Source: Algibacter miyuki
GTDB lineage: Bacteria > Bacteroidota > Bacteroidia > Flavobacteriales > Flavobacteriaceae
Length of the DNA: 64,000 nt
Strand: one strand, 5' to 3'
Assembly (NCBI RefSeq): GCF_042427745.1
Contig: NZ_JBHMFA010000009.1
Positions within the stretch are counted from its first letter, which is position 1. Each line of letters opens with the position of its first letter. Made by a program: the position numbers and the translations under genes. Shown piece by piece: positions 8,841-18,334 of the stretch. The notes beneath the pieces are model-generated. The model made no database searches. It was not told the origin of the DNA and saw only the letters and a list, made by a program, of their open reading frames with translations.

Positions 8841-9155
8841 GGATAATTTATTTAGGTTTTAATGTTTGTCTAACGGTTTTCGTAAATGTTACAAAATATA
8901 TGAATTTTTAAATTTAATTTATTCTAAATTTTTAAATAAATTGGATTTGTTGTAAATATTAAAAATACTGGGAAAGTAATTAAAAAACAATGCCTTAGGT
9001 TTTTATAAAAACGAGGACCTGTGGTTTTTTGATGAAGTATGATATTTAAGGCTTAACGGATGTAGTATGTTTCTGTAAGCAGGAATCTTCTAAAAGTATG
9101 TGATTCTCTTGAAGTATTAATTATTGGAGGTAATTATTATATTATAGCGCAAAAA
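8841..9155. other. Intergenic gap upstream of the M16 operon, no gene seen
   Basis: This AT-rich region has no plausible coding frame on either strand. It should hold the minus-strand promoter of the M16 operon, but I find no convincing TTG/TAnnTTTG pair. The only structure is a 14-bp perfect palindrome, GTTTTTATAAAAAC, at 8999-9012. Confidence 0.6.
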
Positions 9156-9190
9156 AAAAGCGGTTAAATAAAATTATTTAACCGCTTTTA
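9152..9190 (-). terminator. Terminator after the small lipoprotein gene
   Basis: A perfect 16-bp inverted repeat, AAAAGCGGTTAAATAA at 9156-9171 and its complement at 9174-9189, with a very tight loop. On the minus strand it is followed by a run of T. It lies 15 bp beyond the stop at 9205. Confidence 0.88.
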
Positions 9191-9204
9191 AAAAAAAATA
9201 TTTT

Positions 9205-9930
9205 TTAGTTTGAAATTGTAAATGCTTGAGAAATTAAGTTTCCAAAATCACCAGATATATTAACTAGTTCAACGCCATTATTATATATAATAGCTGCTCC
9301 AGGTGCTGCAAAACCATCACCATAGCTATCTTTTAAAATAAAGGTATAATCTCCATTTCCTAAACAAAACGTTGATGAAATATCTGTATCTCCATCTGTG
9401 TATGGTCCACCAGAAAATAGAATGTTATCATCACTATCTGTAAGTTCCCAACTAATTTCGCTCGCATAATCGTCAAACGTTAAAGAAAGTTCAGTTTCTG
9501 GATAAGGACAAACTTGTTGTAAGTTTATCGACAATGGTTCACCAACTAATGTACCGTCATTAGACGTGATTGAAAGAACAAGAAGATCTAATCCTGAAGT
9601 GCTAATATTCTCTCCAATAGCATTAAGGGTGAACGTACCTTTAGTGCTGCCAGCTGGTATTGTTATTGAATTAGGAACAGTGTAGGCTGTTGCATCTGCT
9701 GTTGTTAGATCAGAATCAATGCTTAAAGTTAATGTGCGTTCCGAGCTTGTTGTTTTTGTTGCATAAATAGAGATTTCTTCGTCAATAGTACCTGTTGGAG
9801 CAACTCCAATGGTAAAATCAGATACAAAACCTACATAGTCTATATCTATAGAGTCTTGGTCGTCGTAATCACAACTGTTAAATAATATAATGCTAAGTGC
9901 AAGTATGGTCAATAATTTGAAATTTTTCAT
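9205..9930 (-). CDS. Secreted lipoprotein with beta-sandwich domain and DSYGDG-type C-terminal module
   Basis: A 241-aa lipoprotein; the signal peptide ends in LFNSC, a lipobox with Cys at residue 20. Residues about 30-140 look like a Calx-beta or DUF4843-like sandwich (PAGSTKGTFTLNAIGEN). The C-terminal part holds the ISWELTDSDD, then GNGDYTFILKDSYGDG pattern, a module I know from extracellular proteins of marine Bacteroidota. The exact function is unknown. It lies 37 bp after the S8 peptidase gene on the same strand and probably shares its transcript, suggesting a surface role linked to proteolysis. Confidence 0.75.
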   Translation of the reverse strand: MKNFKLLTILALSIILFNSCDYDDQDSIDIDYVGFVSDFTIGVAPTGTIDEEISIYATKTTSSERTLTLSIDSDLTTADATAYTVPNSITIPAGSTKGTFTLNAIGENISTSGLDLLVLSITSNDGTLVGEPLSINLQQVCPYPETELSLTFDDYASEISWELTDSDDNILFSGGPYTDGDTDISSTFCLGNGDYTFILKDSYGDGFAAPGAAIIYNNGVELVNISGDFGNLISQAFTISN

Positions 9931-9967
9931 AATTTTAGGTGTTTATAAGTTTTAACGTACTTTGTCG

Positions 9968-11905
9968 TTATTCAATTATTATTTTTTTATTAGAAGTCAC
10001 ATTACCACTAGTGATGTTTAAAAAGTATATTCCTTTTGGTATGTTCTGAACATTTATAGATTGCTCTATTACAGATAAAGAAGATACTATCATGTCTTGA
10101 TAAACGGATTGGCCTAATGCGTTGTATAACTTTATTATGTTTTTTTCTGATGAAGAATTAAACTTGATATTTAATTTTTCTTTTGTTGGGTTAGGCCAAA
10201 CAACGAGACTATTTGTAAATTCATTTTTTGAAATGTCTAGTGTAGATCCTTGAGAGGTCAGTATTAGTGAAAAGTTTTGTAAACCATTGGTTAATGAGCC
10301 GGAATGAGATACGGTTAAAGTGTAATTACCAACCGTGGCTGATGAAATATCTATTCTCTCGACATTATCGACGTCATTGATACCGGTTATTGCTTTTTTA
10401 GTAACATCACTCTTGTCAAGCATCCATGGTCTATGGATATTGCTATTACTGTCTTCAAGAGTTACATTTAAATCATTTACCAAGCTTCTAGTTACTCCCG
10501 ATTGAGTTGATCCAGCAGGATCTGTCCAGCAAATTGTGGCTTTTATAGGAGTATTAGAGTTTACAGAGAAACTATAAGTATATGTTGCGTTATTATTTAA
10601 AGTAAGTTCTTTTATGAGAGATGTTCCATTAGATTCATTTTGAATGAGTAGAGCAGAAGCTTCTGCATCTAATAGACCCCATCCAAAAACAGGATCTGGA
10701 CCTTGTTTTACAGGATCATCAATAGCTGTGTGACAAACTAAAGCTTTTAATGTTGAAGCTCTCATGTAGTTTGAATTTAATCTATTGTAATATTCTTGTA
10801 ATAGAATTAATGTACCTGCAACGTTTGGTGCAGCCATAGAGGTACCTGAAAATGTAGAGTATTCACTGTCAGATCCTGATGTTGACGAGTATACATTTGT
10901 ACCGTCTCCAGTAATATCTGGTTTAACTCTGAAGTCATTTGTTGGACCTTGGCTACTGCTACTGTTAATCGGAAAATTAATTAAGTTTCCTGTACTAGGA
11001 ATTACATTCGGATTTGCATTGGCTACTACCAAATTATTCTTAGCAGTTTTATTACCTGTTAATTTGTCATACCCATCAGCTAAACCTCCGTCATATGTTT
11101 GGCTACCCTCATTACCAGCTGAATTTACGGCTAAATAATATGGTGATGTATAGGCAATTTCATCCCAATTTCTAGCGTCAGAATTGTACGATCCAATATC
11201 AGCACTGGATACTTGTTGTCCTCCTGAACCATTAAATATGGGAACACCATACGAGTGATTTGAAATTAATAAACCATTTGCAGCCTCATTAAGAGCTTCA
11301 TTCTCATCGTTGTTCCAATCAAAAGATCTTAACATGGCTTTAGGAGCCATTCCTTTGGCGTTTGCGTCAGCACCTTTGCCTATAAGCGTACCTGCAACGT
11401 GTGTGGCATGGTCACTGATTGGTCCAAAAACGGGAGTGTTTATAAACTCCGGGAAAACAACACGAGATTCTGGATTTTTTTGACTGTCTCCAAATTCATC
11501 ATGTGTTCCTAGGACGCTTTCTTCGTCCCAAACTCCGATATTCATGTTAGTTCCGTCTAAATTTAAACTTAGACTTCCATTCGTTTGTAATCTGGCTGTT
11601 TTGGTAGATTTAGCACTATTTAAATTATGCGTAGTTCTATAAACAGGATTACCATTTACAATATCGTAAATGTTATATGTTTTACCTTTTTCTTTAATAC
11701 TTCTATTAGAGGTGTTGTTATTCTTTAAGTATTCAGATATTTTTTTATCTCTTATCAGAAAGTTGATTTTTAACTTTTCTTTTAGTTGACTTATAGCATC
11801 TGTATCATAATTTTTAATGATATTTTTTCTTTCCGAATCTGATTGTCCAATAGATGATAGACTAATTAAGCTTAGTGAGAAAAAAAGGAGTATATTTTTT
11901 TTCAT
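9968..11905 (-). CDS. Secreted S8 family (subtilisin-like) serine peptidase with type IX secretion sorting domain
   Basis: A 645-aa protein with an N-terminal signal peptide (MKKNILLFFSLSLISLSSIGQ). The catalytic triad is visible: D127 in IGVWDEES, H169 in ATHVAGT and S355 in FSGTSMAAP, with oxyanion N264 in SAGNEG. A beta domain follows (about 420-550). The last about 80 residues are a T9SS type A sorting domain, starting LVVWPNPTKEKLNI and ending KKIIIE. The enzyme should be exported across the outer membrane by the Por system. It lies downstream of a SusC/SusD pair, behind a terminator, and may generate the peptides that pair imports. Confidence 0.92.
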   Translation of the reverse strand: MKKNILLFFSLSLISLSSIGQSDSERKNIIKNYDTDAISQLKEKLKINFLIRDKKISEYLKNNNTSNRSIKEKGKTYNIYDIVNGNPVYRTTHNLNSAKSTKTARLQTNGSLSLNLDGTNMNIGVWDEESVLGTHDEFGDSQKNPESRVVFPEFINTPVFGPISDHATHVAGTLIGKGADANAKGMAPKAMLRSFDWNNDENEALNEAANGLLISNHSYGVPIFNGSGGQQVSSADIGSYNSDARNWDEIAYTSPYYLAVNSAGNEGSQTYDGGLADGYDKLTGNKTAKNNLVVANANPNVIPSTGNLINFPINSSSSQGPTNDFRVKPDITGDGTNVYSSTSGSDSEYSTFSGTSMAAPNVAGTLILLQEYYNRLNSNYMRASTLKALVCHTAIDDPVKQGPDPVFGWGLLDAEASALLIQNESNGTSLIKELTLNNNATYTYSFSVNSNTPIKATICWTDPAGSTQSGVTRSLVNDLNVTLEDSNSNIHRPWMLDKSDVTKKAITGINDVDNVERIDISSATVGNYTLTVSHSGSLTNGLQNFSLILTSQGSTLDISKNEFTNSLVVWPNPTKEKLNIKFNSSSEKNIIKLYNALGQSVYQDMIVSSLSVIEQSINVQNIPKGIYFLNITSGNVTSNKKIIIE

Positions 11906-11960
11906 GTTTTATAGGTTTATGTACTATATTAATAAGCGCTTAATCCAATATGCATTTATG

Positions 11961-11996
11961 AAAAAAATAGGGTAGTTGCTTTATAAACTACCCTAT
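11961..11996 (-). terminator. Terminator between susD-like and S8 peptidase genes
   Basis: A perfect 11-bp inverted repeat, ATAGGGTAGTT at 11967-11977 and AACTACCCTAT at 11986-11996, followed on the minus strand by seven T. It ends or attenuates transcription after the susD-like gene, before the peptidase gene. Confidence 0.85.
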
Positions 11997-12037
11997 GCTT
12001 TAATTACAACTTCAATAATTTATTAAATAAAAGTATT

Positions 12038-13510
12038 TTAGTTGTTAATGCTTTCATCAATGTTCGGGTTGGCATCAATTTCTGTTTGAGGTATTTTTAA
12101 GAAAAACAGTTCACTATCAGCAGGAACACTGATTGGTACTCTGTGTTCTGGTGAAGTTCTATTGATAGGTAAACTATATCTTTTTGCATCGAACCATTCA
12201 ACACCTATTTCTCCGTATAACTCTTTACGTCTTTCGAATAAAATTTCATCTAATAAATCTTGACCTGTATTGCTCGATATAACGGCATTAGGATCTCTGT
12301 CTGATTGTAGAGCGAACAATGTATTTCTAGCTACATCTTCATTTCCCATATGGTATTGAGCCTCAGCATCAATTAATACCATTTCAGATTTTCTCATAAG
12401 TGGTGCGTCCGAATCAAAAGCGAAAGCGAATTTGGTAAATATGTATTGTCTGTAAGGTATTGCTGTAGGACCATAATAATCTTTAACAAATGTGTTTCTA
12501 ATGTCTGAAGCAGTAAATTTTTCAGCAAACAAACGGTTTCCATAAGCTCCTTGGTATGATAAATTCAAATGGTCAGTGATTACACCTGGAGTTGTTACCC
12601 AGTAATATGCTGATTCATTTGCACCATCTTGGTATAATGCCCAAAGCCATTCATCATCTTGCATGTCGCTAAAACCAGCTCCCCAGTTTGAAGAAACTAC
12701 GGCAGAAGCAGGATCGCCACCATATGCTGCTTTTGCAGCGTCTGAAGCACCTTGCCAGTCATCTTGAGTCACCAATAAAACACGTGCTAAAATCCCTTGA
12801 GCTACAGCTTTGTTAATATAACTTTTACCTAATCGAGTGGTTGGTAAATCAATAATAGCTTCTTTTAAATCTTTTAAGATAGAAGCATAGAATTCACTTA
12901 ATGGAACAGGAGCGTTTCCTTCAGATGAGCCACTAGCCTTACTTGAATATAAAGGTAAACGTTCTATAGTTCTGTCGTTATTATAATTAGGAGCAAACTC
13001 TAACGCGATTTGAAAATGGTGATATGCACGTATTGTTTTTCCAATTGCAATAAATTCTTTTTTAACTGTTTCGTCAAAATTGCTTTCTTCAACACCTGTG
13101 ATTAAAGTGTTAGCATAATTAACTGATTGATAGTTGAAAAACCATGAGAATATAGTTCTTCTGTACGTTGGTTCTCTATTTTCATGAGCATAATCAAAAC
13201 GAAAATGTGTTGAGCCTAAACCAACGTCACTTCCTTTAATCATTCTAGCAAAATACATTGAGTATAAACCTCCACTATCTGGAGACGAATTATTTTCTCC
13301 ATCTGTGATATCGTCATCCCATTGGCCTTTATAATTGGCATAAATACCAGATATAAATGCTTGAGTGATTTCTTTACTAGTGAATACGATTGATTCGTTT
13401 ATTCCTGCTGTATTTGTTGGTTCTTCTAAAAAATCTTCTGAACAACTAGTAAAAACTAGTGTTAAAAGTAGCATGTATACGCCGCTTTTTAATATATTAT
13501 TTTTTTTCAT
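12038..13510 (-). CDS. SusD/RagB family nutrient-binding outer membrane lipoprotein
   Basis: A 490-aa lipoprotein: MKKNNILKSGVYMLLLTLVFTSC gives a lipobox with Cys at residue 23. Family features are the early FLEEPTN motif, TPR-like helices (IAIGKTIRAYHHFQIALEFAPNYNN) and the C-terminal ILFERRKELYGEIGVEWFDAKRY. SusD-type proteins form the lid over the SusC barrel and capture the nutrient. The gene follows the susC-like gene after 11 bp on the same strand, the usual pair order. No glycan-degrading enzymes are nearby and the next gene is a protease, so the ligand may be peptide. That is inference. Confidence 0.93.
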   Translation of the reverse strand: MKKNNILKSGVYMLLLTLVFTSCSEDFLEEPTNTAGINESIVFTSKEITQAFISGIYANYKGQWDDDITDGENNSSPDSGGLYSMYFARMIKGSDVGLGSTHFRFDYAHENREPTYRRTIFSWFFNYQSVNYANTLITGVEESNFDETVKKEFIAIGKTIRAYHHFQIALEFAPNYNNDRTIERLPLYSSKASGSSEGNAPVPLSEFYASILKDLKEAIIDLPTTRLGKSYINKAVAQGILARVLLVTQDDWQGASDAAKAAYGGDPASAVVSSNWGAGFSDMQDDEWLWALYQDGANESAYYWVTTPGVITDHLNLSYQGAYGNRLFAEKFTASDIRNTFVKDYYGPTAIPYRQYIFTKFAFAFDSDAPLMRKSEMVLIDAEAQYHMGNEDVARNTLFALQSDRDPNAVISSNTGQDLLDEILFERRKELYGEIGVEWFDAKRYSLPINRTSPEHRVPISVPADSELFFLKIPQTEIDANPNIDESINN

Positions 13511-13521
13511 TTTTTCTTTTT

Positions 13522-16500
13522 TTAAAATTCAATATTAACCCCTATAGCAGTAGTAGACTGTAATGGTGATCTTGCATTAGTAACACCGCTAAAAGCCTGT
13601 TCTGGTTCAATGCCTTCATGTGATTGCCATGTGAATACATTATCAGCTTGTAGATATAATCTAAGTTTGCTTAAGCCTGTTTTTGCTAAAGTAGCTTGAG
13701 GTAAACTATATCCAATAGTTAAACTTTTTAATCTAACATAATCATTTTTGAATAAGTACTGAGTTGATTGTGATGCGTGGTTGTTATTAGAAGCTAATAA
13801 TAGAGGAACATCTGTGATGTCTCCTGGGTTTTGCCATGCCTTAAAGTTATCAGGGTGCGCAGAGCCTCCTGGAGAACTAAAACCATTCATAAGACCAGAG
13901 TAATCTGTGTCTAATAAGTAAGCGCCAAAACTGTAGTTTAATAACATACCTAAATCAAATTGTTTGTATGTTATTGAGTTAGTAAAACCACCAATTACAC
14001 TAGGTAAAGACGATTTGTCTTGTTCATATCTTGTTGCGTCAGCGTAAACTTTTGTAGTTTCTCTTCCTGTAACTTCACCTTCTGAGTCGGTAATATCTTT
14101 ATACCACATACCAAAACCATCCGCAGGATCTACTCCAGCATAGTCTCTAAGGTAAAAGTCAAATAAAGAATTTCCTTCTTTCCATAATTTGGTTCCGCTA
14201 ATAAATTGGTCTTGTGTAAGTTCTTTAATCTCGTTTTTGTCAAATGAGAAGTTTAATCCTGCATTCCAAGTGAAATTATCATTGCTAACAATATTTGAGT
14301 TTAAAGAGAATTCCCAACCATAATTTCTTAAAGTACCGTTGTTAGTTCTAATTTGTTTTACTCCTGTTGATGGTGAAAGAGGAACGTCGTATATTAACGC
14401 TTTTGACTCTTTATTGTAGTAATCAACACTACCATAAAGCTTTCCGTTGAATAATTCAAAATCTACACCAAAATTAGTAGAAGCTGTTTTTTCCCATGAC
14501 AATAAAGGATCTACAACACCTTCTAATAAAAGTCCTGAATTTCCTTCATTAGTATAACCTGATTGAAAAATAGATTGGTAAGGGAAAAGACCAATACCCC
14601 TATTGTTTCCTAGTTCTCCATATGATGCTCTTAGTTTTAAGTCAGTTATTACGTTACTATCTTCTAAGAAAGCTTCGTTAGACACTATCCAACTACCACC
14701 AGTAGAAAAGAAGTTACCCCATCTTGTATCTGTTGCAAAACGCGTTGAACCATCTCGTCTTCCAGAGAATTCTAAATAGTAAGTTTTGTCAAAGTTATAA
14801 GCTACTCTAGCTAAATAACTATTTATTCTTTCGGTAATTTTTAATCCTCCTACACCTTCTGGTGTAGATGCATCACCAAGTTGTCCTTGTCCTGGTAAAA
14901 AACCTGTAGCTTGACTTCTTAAATCACTTGTAGTGCTTGTGTAGGCTTCGGTTATAGCGTCTATAGATATGTTGTTTTTACCAAAACTTGTTTTGTAATT
15001 TAAACTCTGAATAGCGTTTAATGTTGTTAAAATGTCTCTGTTTTGTGTTACACGACCATTTACATTTGAAGCTGCTCCAATTTTGTCATCATCAAAACTA
15101 TATTGATCGAATAAATAGTTTTCATAACTTAAACTTGTTTTGAATGTTAATCCTTCAGCGATGTTCATTTCGGCATAAGCATTTCCTACATAGTTACTTC
15201 TTACAATATCTTCTTTTCCTAATAATAAAGAAGCGTGAATACTTTCTCCACTGTAAACAGGTCTAGAACTATTTATTACTTGTCCTGAAACGATCCCATT
15301 ACCTGTGTCATAAATTAGACCTCCTTCGACATCTTTTACAAATGCTCCATTTGCGTCTCTAGCATATACTGGGTAAATACTAGATATACCATATATCCAA
15401 GTTATTGCTTGGGTTGTACTACCTGAGGTTTGATCTGGTGTTCCCGATTTAGATCTAGAAAAACTATTATTGATACCAACTTTTAACCAATCTTTTACTT
15501 GAGATTCTACGTTCAATCTTGTTGATACTCTTTCAAAATCTGAAGTTATAACAGGTCCATCTTCATTTAAATAATCTAAAGAGAAGAAATATGTTGTTTT
15601 GTCACCACCACCAGAAATGTTAAGGTTATGGTTTACTCTTGTAACGTTATTGTTAAATACTTGTTCCTCCCAATCTGTATCCCATAATAATGAGGCTCCT
15701 GATACTAAGTTTCCGTTAGCGTCTATTGGGTTAGATACATTGTATGGATTGTAACCTAAGTAATCTGTTAAGTTTGCAGTTGCATTCGTTGCTGCATCAG
15801 ATGAAGATTGTCCTGAGATGTATTGATTAGAGTTCTTAAGAGCTTGCCATGTTAGTTTCATGTAATCTTCACTACCTACTAAATCATGAATTCCTTCAGT
15901 GTTTTTAGAAACACCAAATTGAGATCGAATACTTACTAATGGCTCTGTATTTCTTTTACCTTTTTTAGTGTTAATTAAAATAACACCGTTAGCACCTCTA
16001 GATCCGTATAATGATGTTGATGATGCATCTTTAAGAACAGATATTGATTCAATCTGATCTTGACTTATCGTATTTAAATTTCCGTTAAAAGCTGACCCAT
16101 CTAATATAATAAGAGGAGCTTGATCGGCGTTTATACTAGAGAAACCTCTAATTCTGATGTCAGGGTTGTTACCCGGTTGCCCACCAGCTGTTAGTAAGTT
16201 AACACCAGGAACAGAACCTTGTAGAGCTCTTAATGGAGATGTTGCTTGCTGCGAGCTAATAGTTTCTGATGATACAACACCGACAGCTCCAACGATTGAT
16301 TCTCTTGTTTGAGTCCCGTATGCTACAATTACAACTTCTTCTAAAGCAGCTGCATCTTCTTGCATTGTTACATTAACAGTGTTAGATTGTCCAACTTTAA
16401 CTTCTGTACTAGCGTATCCAACAAAACTTACAACAAGAGTTCCTCCTGTATTGGCTTTTAATGAATATCTTCCGTCGAAGTCAGATGATGTACCTGTAGA

Positions 16501-16647
16501 AGTACCTTTTAATAAGACTGTTGCTCCAGGTAATGGTAGTCCAGAACCGTCTGAAATTACCCCTGAAATTGTCTTTTCTTGTGCGAACGTAAGTTGCACA
16601 ACAAACGCTAATAATAGCGTTAGCATTCCGCTCAATTTTGTTTTCAT
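13522..16647 (-). CDS. SusC/RagA family TonB-linked outer membrane transporter
   Basis: I take the ATG at 16647 (MKTKLSGMLTLLLAF) as the start, because it gives a standard signal peptide; the frame stays open to a TTG at 16677. The mature protein is about 1020 aa. An N-terminal carboxypeptidase-regulatory-like domain (KTISGVISDGSGLPLPGATV) is followed by a TonB box region and plug (VVIVAYGTQTRESIVGAV; SILKDASSTSLYGSRGANG) and a large beta-barrel ending in an aromatic residue (GVNIEF). It imports bulky nutrients with its SusD partner, powered by TonB. It is first in its operon, with a promoter close upstream. Confidence 0.94.
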   Translation of the reverse strand: MKTKLSGMLTLLLAFVVQLTFAQEKTISGVISDGSGLPLPGATVLLKGTSTGTSSDFDGRYSLKANTGGTLVVSFVGYASTEVKVGQSNTVNVTMQEDAAALEEVVIVAYGTQTRESIVGAVGVVSSETISSQQATSPLRALQGSVPGVNLLTAGGQPGNNPDIRIRGFSSINADQAPLIILDGSAFNGNLNTISQDQIESISVLKDASSTSLYGSRGANGVILINTKKGKRNTEPLVSIRSQFGVSKNTEGIHDLVGSEDYMKLTWQALKNSNQYISGQSSSDAATNATANLTDYLGYNPYNVSNPIDANGNLVSGASLLWDTDWEEQVFNNNVTRVNHNLNISGGGDKTTYFFSLDYLNEDGPVITSDFERVSTRLNVESQVKDWLKVGINNSFSRSKSGTPDQTSGSTTQAITWIYGISSIYPVYARDANGAFVKDVEGGLIYDTGNGIVSGQVINSSRPVYSGESIHASLLLGKEDIVRSNYVGNAYAEMNIAEGLTFKTSLSYENYLFDQYSFDDDKIGAASNVNGRVTQNRDILTTLNAIQSLNYKTSFGKNNISIDAITEAYTSTTSDLRSQATGFLPGQGQLGDASTPEGVGGLKITERINSYLARVAYNFDKTYYLEFSGRRDGSTRFATDTRWGNFFSTGGSWIVSNEAFLEDSNVITDLKLRASYGELGNNRGIGLFPYQSIFQSGYTNEGNSGLLLEGVVDPLLSWEKTASTNFGVDFELFNGKLYGSVDYYNKESKALIYDVPLSPSTGVKQIRTNNGTLRNYGWEFSLNSNIVSNDNFTWNAGLNFSFDKNEIKELTQDQFISGTKLWKEGNSLFDFYLRDYAGVDPADGFGMWYKDITDSEGEVTGRETTKVYADATRYEQDKSSLPSVIGGFTNSITYKQFDLGMLLNYSFGAYLLDTDYSGLMNGFSSPGGSAHPDNFKAWQNPGDITDVPLLLASNNNHASQSTQYLFKNDYVRLKSLTIGYSLPQATLAKTGLSKLRLYLQADNVFTWQSHEGIEPEQAFSGVTNARSPLQSTTAIGVNIEF

Positions 16648-16674
16648 TTTAAAATTATTTGAATTAGTCAACGC

Positions 16675-16705
16675 CAAAAATCACAATAAAAAGTTAATAA
16701 AACAA
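16675..16705 (-). promoter_or_regulatory. Probable promoter of the first susC/susD operon
   Basis: Read on the minus strand, TTG (16705-16703) is followed after 20 bases by GATTTTTG (16682-16675). That matches the Bacteroidota promoter form TTG-N19-21-TAnnTTTG in all but one base of the -7 element. The same pair with the same spacing precedes the second susC gene, where the whole flank aligns without gaps. Confidence 0.55.
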
Positions 16706-17083
16706 TAAATAATGGTTAAAATTCGCTTTTTAGATGTGAATTTTAACGAAATTTCGGATAAACACTAAAAATCTGTAGTTGTTTTAGAGGTGTCTTAGAA
16801 TTTCGTGCTTTAAATTATGTATTTCGTAATGTAGCGCTGTAGAGTTTGTTTAATAATGTAGTGTTTGCGCTGTAGTAACTTGTTTTTGTTAGATAGAAGG
16901 TGGTTTTATTGATTTTTTTTTGAATACCCTTTTAATTGATTTATTTAAATATTGTTCTAATGTTAATAGATAATATGCGTTCGGAATTTGTTGAATTTCA
17001 AAAATTAAAGTTTTTTATATTTTTACAGGACTTTTAGGTTGAATTAGAAGCTTTTGCCAAATAAGGAAGTTTTGGGCAAAAAA
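16706..17083. other. Intergenic gap upstream of the first susC operon
   Basis: No coding frame is credible in either strand. The region contains a direct repeat, GCGCTGTAG at 16834-16842 and 16867-16875 (33 bp apart), each preceded within about 15 bp by TAATGTAG. This could be an operator for the susC operon, roughly 130-170 bp upstream of its promoter. Confidence 0.4.
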
Positions 17084-17113
17084 AAAGAGGCTGCCTTTTC
17101 AGGTAGCCTCTTT
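17081..17113 (-). terminator. Terminator after the second SusCD locus
   Basis: A 12-bp stem with one G-T pair, AAAGAGGCTGCC at 17084-17095 and GGTAGCCTCTTT at 17102-17113, with a 6-nt loop. An A-run upstream on the plus strand becomes a T-run on the minus strand, beyond the stop at 17139. Confidence 0.87.
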
Positions 17114-17138
17114 AAAAATGAAATTAAGGTGTTTGATA

Positions 17139-18308
17139 TTATTTAACTTGAGCTTCGCCAAATTCAATAGCAATCTCTGTTAAAGTGGTTCCTCCATTTG
17201 TAGTGGTGATATCTCCAATTTTAATCATGCCGTATTCAGTAACGTTTATATCAGGTTCTCCTTCTTCTTGAACAAGACGGGTTATTTTATAAACGTATAA
17301 ATCTCCTTTTGCAGTGCTGTCGAATCCTGTTTCTTTTGTTCCAGCATCGTAAAGTCTTTTAGCAATAAGTAAATCTTTTTCAGCATACAGTTTGTCTACA
17401 GTATTATAGTCGTCGCTTTCTCCTGATAAATCTCCAACTTTTACAAAATCAATAGCAGTTGTACCTTCTTTTTCAAATCCTGAAGGACTTTTAAATTTAA
17501 TTTCAGCCGAATCAGTATTTGAGTCTGTGTAAGAAGTGGCAGTATCTAAACTTAGTTTGTTTTTAGAAAGGTCTGAGCTTAATACCACTTTATTACTTGT
17601 TTCAAAAGTTTGACTGATTATAGGTATGTATGTTTCAAGTGAGTCTGTTAAAGTTCCACTTGTTGCTATAAATCGGTAATACAGGGTGTCTTTTACTTTT
17701 AAGTTATAGCCATAAGACGCATCTGTGAAATTAGTAAAAATAATTTCGTCGCCATCAACGTTTAAAGCAGATCCAAGTGGAGTGGTAGGCGCGTAAGTTC
17801 CTTCTTTTCCATTCTTCCATTCTAAAGATATATTATCTATTATTGCAGATTTTGTAGAGGCTTCAAATATTAAAGTATCCTCTACTGCAGTGTTATAGAT
17901 AATGGCATCTAAACCTTTTTCAAGAGAAAGTGCTTTAGTGATTTTTACATTAAAGTCTTTTGAATAAGGGTTTCCATTAGAAAGTGTAGAAACAACATTA
18001 ATATCAATGCCGTCTTTTTCATTACCAATTAGTGTGCCTAAAAGAGAAGAGTTGAAAGTTGCTGTTTCATTAGAAATAGCTGCATTAGCCATACTTGCTC
18101 CTTTTGTCACCAGCATATCTGTTACAGTAACATTGTCTGCCGTTAGAATTGAAAATTCCATAGTGTGGTTTTCATCTAGGTTGCTTAGGCTAGATGTGTT
18201 TAATATGATATTAGCACCTAGGTCTGCGTAGCTAATTTCTCCCTCGTCTTCCGAGCAAGACATAAGTACACATATAGGTAGAATAAAAAATATTTTAAGT
18301 TTTTTCAT
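17139..18308 (-). CDS. SusCD-associated lipoprotein of unknown function
   Basis: A 389-aa lipoprotein; MKKLKIFFILPICVLMSC gives a lipobox with Cys at residue 18, followed by acidic SEDEGE, which favours surface export in this phylum. The body is beta-rich and Ser/Thr-rich with no motif I recognise. It is third after the susC-like and susD-like genes with a 26-bp spacing, the position of SusE-like surface nutrient-binding proteins. I infer a ligand-binding role but not the ligand. Confidence 0.7.
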   Translation of the reverse strand: MKKLKIFFILPICVLMSCSEDEGEISYADLGANIILNTSSLSNLDENHTMEFSILTADNVTVTDMLVTKGASMANAAISNETATFNSSLLGTLIGNEKDGIDINVVSTLSNGNPYSKDFNVKITKALSLEKGLDAIIYNTAVEDTLIFEASTKSAIIDNISLEWKNGKEGTYAPTTPLGSALNVDGDEIIFTNFTDASYGYNLKVKDTLYYRFIATSGTLTDSLETYIPIISQTFETSNKVVLSSDLSKNKLSLDTATSYTDSNTDSAEIKFKSPSGFEKEGTTAIDFVKVGDLSGESDDYNTVDKLYAEKDLLIAKRLYDAGTKETGFDSTAKGDLYVYKITRLVQEEGEPDINVTEYGMIKIGDITTTNGGTTLTEIAIEFGEAQVK

Positions 18309-18334
18309 AATTTGTATTTTTATGACTGTTTTAA

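Noticed and set aside
8999..9012. Palindrome GTTTTTATAAAAAC
   Set aside because: Simple AT-rich palindromes of this length are common in such DNA, and it has no clear relation to a promoter.
16648..16677. TTG start codon ten codons upstream of the first susC gene
   Set aside because: The ATG at 16647 gives a proper signal peptide, and the upstream codons lie within the predicted promoter and leader, so they are not coding.
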